Assembly (NCBI GenBank): GCA_038198445.1
Contig: JBBPZZ010000122.1
Span: 20,877-84,876 of the forward strand
Length of the DNA stretch: 64,000 nt
Reading direction: 5' to 3'
From: JACDDK01 sp038198445
GTDB taxonomy: Bacteria; Actinomycetota; Rubrobacteria; Rubrobacterales; Rubrobacteraceae
Shown: positions 61,612 through 64,000 of the stretch, one piece after another
Layout: each line of letters opens with the position of its first letter
Position numbering within the stretch: position 1 is the first letter of the stretch
Notes under the pieces: generated by a model
Told to the model about the DNA's origin: nothing
Database searches by the model: none
The model's input: the letters and a program-made list of their open reading frames with translations, nothing else
Position numbers and translations under genes: made by a program

Positions 61612-63282
61612 TCAGAGCCTTCGGGAACGGTAGATGGTGATGAGGACTATGGCGGCCAGAATGGTGGCGATCGTGAAGCCGACGAAGCTGACCACGGGTA
61701 CGCCGAGGTATGGCACTCGCGGGCCACCGTGGACGAAGGCGCCGATCATGGAGGAGCCGATCAGGAACGCCCCGGTTACGACCGCGAAGACGAGGCGGTT
61801 GGCGAGAACGTCCACCCCGCCGCCGAGTTCGTCCAAGCCGCGGTGCATTAGCCGCACCTCCAGCTCTCCGTCTTCGAGTTCCGTGAGGACCTGCCGGATC
61901 TGTTCCGGATAGTCCTCGACGTAGCGGGCGTACTCCAGAGCCCGTTCCTGGGCCACTTCGAGCAGGAAATCGGGAGAGTAACGTTCGGAGAGCAGACGTT
62001 GGGCGTAGGGACGGGCGATCTCGTAGACGTTGATCGTGGGGTCCATGGCGCGGGCGAGTCCTTCAGCGGTGACGAGGGCCTTGACGAGAAGCGGAAAGAC
62101 CGGCGGTACGCGTAGCCGGTACTTCCTGGTCAGGGAGATCAACTCGGAGAGTGCCTGGCCTAGCGTGACCTCCCCCACCGAGAGCCCGGAGTATTTGTAC
62201 AGGAACTCGCGGAGGTCCTGTATCAGGTCGGCCCGCACCTCGGTCGAGTAGGTCACACCCAGTCCTTCGAGGCCACGCAGGGCCGCCCCGGCATCGCGTT
62301 GGATGACCGCGATAAACAACCCGCTCAACGACTCGATGTCGCTCCGGCTCATGAAACCGACCATGCCGAAGTCGAGGAGCGCGAGCGTTCCCTCGGGAGT
62401 AAGGATCAAGTTCCCAGGATGCGGGTCGCCATGGAAGAATCCGTCCTCGAAGGCCATCTTGAAGATTGCCTCCGCTCCCATCGAGGCGACGCGCCGTCGC
62501 TCGCGCAAGTTGAGCGTCAGGGGCCGGATGTCGTGGAAGCGCGTACCCTCGATGTACTGCATGGTGAGCACCTTCGGCGTGGAACGCTCCAGATAGATCT
62601 CCGGTATGACGACCGGTGTGTCGGCGAAGTTAATGGCGAATCGCCGGGCGTTTCCAGCCTCTGCCGTGTAGTCGAGCTCGCGCCGTATCACCCCGTCAAA
62701 CTCCGCGACGAGGCCTCGCACGTCCACGAAGATCCTGCGCCCGAACCGGCGGTCCAGGAAGGCGGCGAAGTCACGCATGATCTCCAGGTCCGCCTCGACC
62801 CTGCCCGGCGCTTCGGGCCGCTGCACCTTGACCGCCACCGTGTCGCCGCCGCGCAGCCGCGCCCGGTACACCTGCCCTATGCTCGCCGACCCGAGCGGAA
62901 TGGGATCAAACTCCTCGAACACCGCGTCTATCGGCGCGCCCAACTCCTTCTGGATTATCCTCCGCGCCGTTTCGAGCGGCATGGGCGCGACGGTATCCTG
63001 GAGCTTCTGAAGCTCTACCAGTACGCTCTCCGGCAGTAGGTCCGAGCGTATGCTGAGAACCTGGCCGAACTTCACGAACGTCGGTCCGAGGTCGTCCAGC
63101 GTCCGGCGCAGTCGCACGCCGAAGTTGGGACCAAGTAACTCTTGAAGACCCTTCTTCTCGCGCCGGTCCCGCCGAAGGTCGAAGACGAATCCAAAACCGT
63201 GACGGACGAGGACGCAGCTGATCTGCGAGAACCTGAGGAGGTTCCCTGATCGCGTGGGCAACGGAGTGCCGCGTGACGTCAC
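61612..63282 (-). CDS. ABC1/UbiB family atypical kinase
   Basis: UbiB/ADCK family ATPase, 556 aa. The family KxGQ motif is FVKFGQVLSIRSDLLP near residue 70, the Ala-rich loop is GSASIGQVYRA, the catalytic region HGDPHPGNLIL and DFGMVGF, and two C-terminal membrane segments follow (VVTGAFLIGSSMIGAFV and the last 30 residues). In proteobacteria UbiB supports ubiquinone synthesis; the actinobacterial role is unclear, perhaps menaquinone or lipid related. Confidence 0.93.
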   Translation of the reverse strand: MTSRGTPLPTRSGNLLRFSQISCVLVRHGFGFVFDLRRDRREKKGLQELLGPNFGVRLRRTLDDLGPTFVKFGQVLSIRSDLLPESVLVELQKLQDTVAPMPLETARRIIQKELGAPIDAVFEEFDPIPLGSASIGQVYRARLRGGDTVAVKVQRPEAPGRVEADLEIMRDFAAFLDRRFGRRIFVDVRGLVAEFDGVIRRELDYTAEAGNARRFAINFADTPVVIPEIYLERSTPKVLTMQYIEGTRFHDIRPLTLNLRERRRVASMGAEAIFKMAFEDGFFHGDPHPGNLILTPEGTLALLDFGMVGFMSRSDIESLSGLFIAVIQRDAGAALRGLEGLGVTYSTEVRADLIQDLREFLYKYSGLSVGEVTLGQALSELISLTRKYRLRVPPVFPLLVKALVTAEGLARAMDPTINVYEIARPYAQRLLSERYSPDFLLEVAQERALEYARYVEDYPEQIRQVLTELEDGELEVRLMHRGLDELGGGVDVLANRLVFAVVTGAFLIGSSMIGAFVHGGPRVPYLGVPVVSFVGFTIATILAAIVLITIYRSRRL

Positions 63283-63303
63283 CGCGGAGCGCTCCTGGTC
63301 TGG

Positions 63304-63777
63304 TTAAAGGCCAGGCGGTGTCTCAGCGTCGTCTCTTGGAGGTGCGGGCGGCTCATCCACGTCGCCAAGCGGCGGCGTCGGCGGATGTCCTTCTGGCGGC
63401 GGCTCGGTCGCACCGGCCGTTGGTGGCGGTCCGGCCTCTCCGGTTTCGATCACCCGGACTCGGTGCTCTAGTTGCTCGACGCGGAACACCATGTCCTCGT
63501 AGTCCTCGCGGGTTGGCACTCCGGCCCCGCGCAGCCCCTGCTGCATGGAGGCGTCGAACAAAGAACGCGCCCCGGTGGAACGTTCGCGGGCGCGGCTCAT
63601 CACGTCGTTGACGACCGTCCGGCCCTCCTCACGCTCCAGCCTTCCCTGGGCCACGAGGGACTCCACTACTTCCTGGACCTTATCGCGGGTCGCGGCGGCG
63701 GCCCCTATCTGCAACAAGATCAAACGCTCGATAGTCTCGCGCACAATTACCTCCCGGCGGTGGGCTTCATTGTTCAC
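63304..63777 (-). CDS. PhaF/phasin-like helical protein
   Basis: 157 aa. Residues 1-115 are helical and charged (RETIERLILLQIGAAAATRD, VVESLVAQGRLEREEGRTVV, DMVFRVEQLEHRVRVIE), the C-terminus is Pro/Glu-rich and probably disordered. This resembles the PhaF/phasin-type proteins commonly next to ABC1 kinases. Granule binding is not shown by the sequence. Confidence 0.7.
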   Translation of the reverse strand: MNNEAHRREVIVRETIERLILLQIGAAAATRDKVQEVVESLVAQGRLEREEGRTVVNDVMSRARERSTGARSLFDASMQQGLRGAGVPTREDYEDMVFRVEQLEHRVRVIETGEAGPPPTAGATEPPPEGHPPTPPLGDVDEPPAPPRDDAETPPGL

Positions 63778-63814
63778 ATGATAGCGCAGGCATGGCCCGA
63801 TGATGCCCTCTCGC

Positions 63815-64000
63815 CTACTCCATCATGATCGAGCCTGCCGGCTCCGGACGTAGATACCGCTCAATAATGGGCCGCGCGGTCTCGATCACGTCCAGTCCCG
63901 GCAGCTCGCCCCGGTGGAAGAAGCGCAGGTCCAGGGATTCCCCACTGCGCCGCAGCCCCTCGAAAGTCTCCACCTTTACCAGCAGCGTGTTGAAAAACCC
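63815..64000 (-). CDS. probable Nudix hydrolase, C-terminal part only
   Basis: The last 61 codons of a gene that begins outside the window. The visible part reads FFNTLLVKVETFEGLRRSG, then LRFFHRGELPGL and ARPIIERYLRP, the pattern at the end of many Nudix hydrolases (F-F-x-x-x-E-L-P). The Nudix box itself is not in the window, so the call is tentative. Confidence 0.6.
   Translation of the reverse strand, partial: GFFNTLLVKVETFEGLRRSGESLDLRFFHRGELPGLDVIETARPIIERYLRPEPAGSIMME

Noticed and set aside
1..64000. tRNA, rRNA, CRISPR arrays, insertion sequences, phage or toxin-antitoxin genes.
   Set aside because: Gaps between genes are all about 300 nt or less and none shows tRNA-like cloverleaf ends, regularly spaced repeats, transposase or integrase motifs.

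Overview
The window is a GC-rich bacterial chromosome segment packed with housekeeping genes, about two thirds of them on the minus strand. Protein relatives and gene order (whiG-like sigma next to dprA and rpsB-tsf-pyrH; rplS-trmD-rimM-khpA-rpsP-ffh-ftsY-smc-rnc; iscS-mnmA-alaS-ruvX-mltG) point to a deep-branching actinobacterium, most like Rubrobacter. That assignment is inference from gene content and style, not from a database search. TTG and GTG starts are common, neighbouring genes often overlap by 4 nt, and several promoters may give leaderless mRNAs. I saw no rRNA, tRNA, CRISPR array, insertion sequence or phage gene.

Layout, left to right. 1-2061: pyrH (partial), tsf, rpsB. 2252-5698: comM-dprA-whiG-like sigma operon (DNA uptake and sigma factor). 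5844-14754: a long minus-strand operon from smc through ftsY, ffh, rpsP, khpA, rimM, trmD, rplS and rnhB to yraN. 14948-15883: an acetamidase/formamidase-like gene on the plus strand, splitting rnc from smc. 15930-28984: a minus-strand run from the fatty acid kinase pair (fakA, degV) through recG, an rsmD-coaD fusion, a coiled-coil protein, DUF177 and rpmF into the fatty acid synthesis set plsX-fabH-fabD-fabZ-fabG-acpP-fabF, then rnc. 29184-33804: rpmB, then rpe and the riboflavin operon ribD-ribE-ribBA-ribH under an FMN riboswitch. 33884-39960: a SigB-type sigma factor with pilC, pilT and a pilB carrying three N-terminal MshEN domains. 40262-49037: mltG, ruvX, alaS, a second SigB/SigF-type sigma with a degenerate RsbW-like partner, two membrane-linked proteins, an IscU-MnmA fusion and iscS. 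49089-50084: a lipoprotein with thioredoxin-like and lamin-tail domains.

50282-61173 holds aspS, then a five-gene accessory operon (NodB-like deacetylase, acyl-CoA-dehydrogenase-like flavoprotein, NodS-like methyltransferase, FAD/NAD(P) oxidoreductase, GT2 glycosyltransferase), two tiny convergent ORFs, and hisS, a metallo-beta-lactamase-fold hydrolase and the bifunctional Rel enzyme. The window ends with a small membrane protein, an ABC1/UbiB-family kinase, a PhaF/phasin-like helical protein and the 3' end of a probable Nudix hydrolase gene.

The best candidates for something undescribed are the Nod-like five-gene operon, the IscU-MnmA fusion (which has lost the third scaffold cysteine) beside its cysteine desulfurase, the RsmD-CoaD fusion, and the degenerate anti-sigma/sigma pair. 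Several real genes also lack any ATG/GTG/TTG start, so standard gene calling would miss or truncate them.
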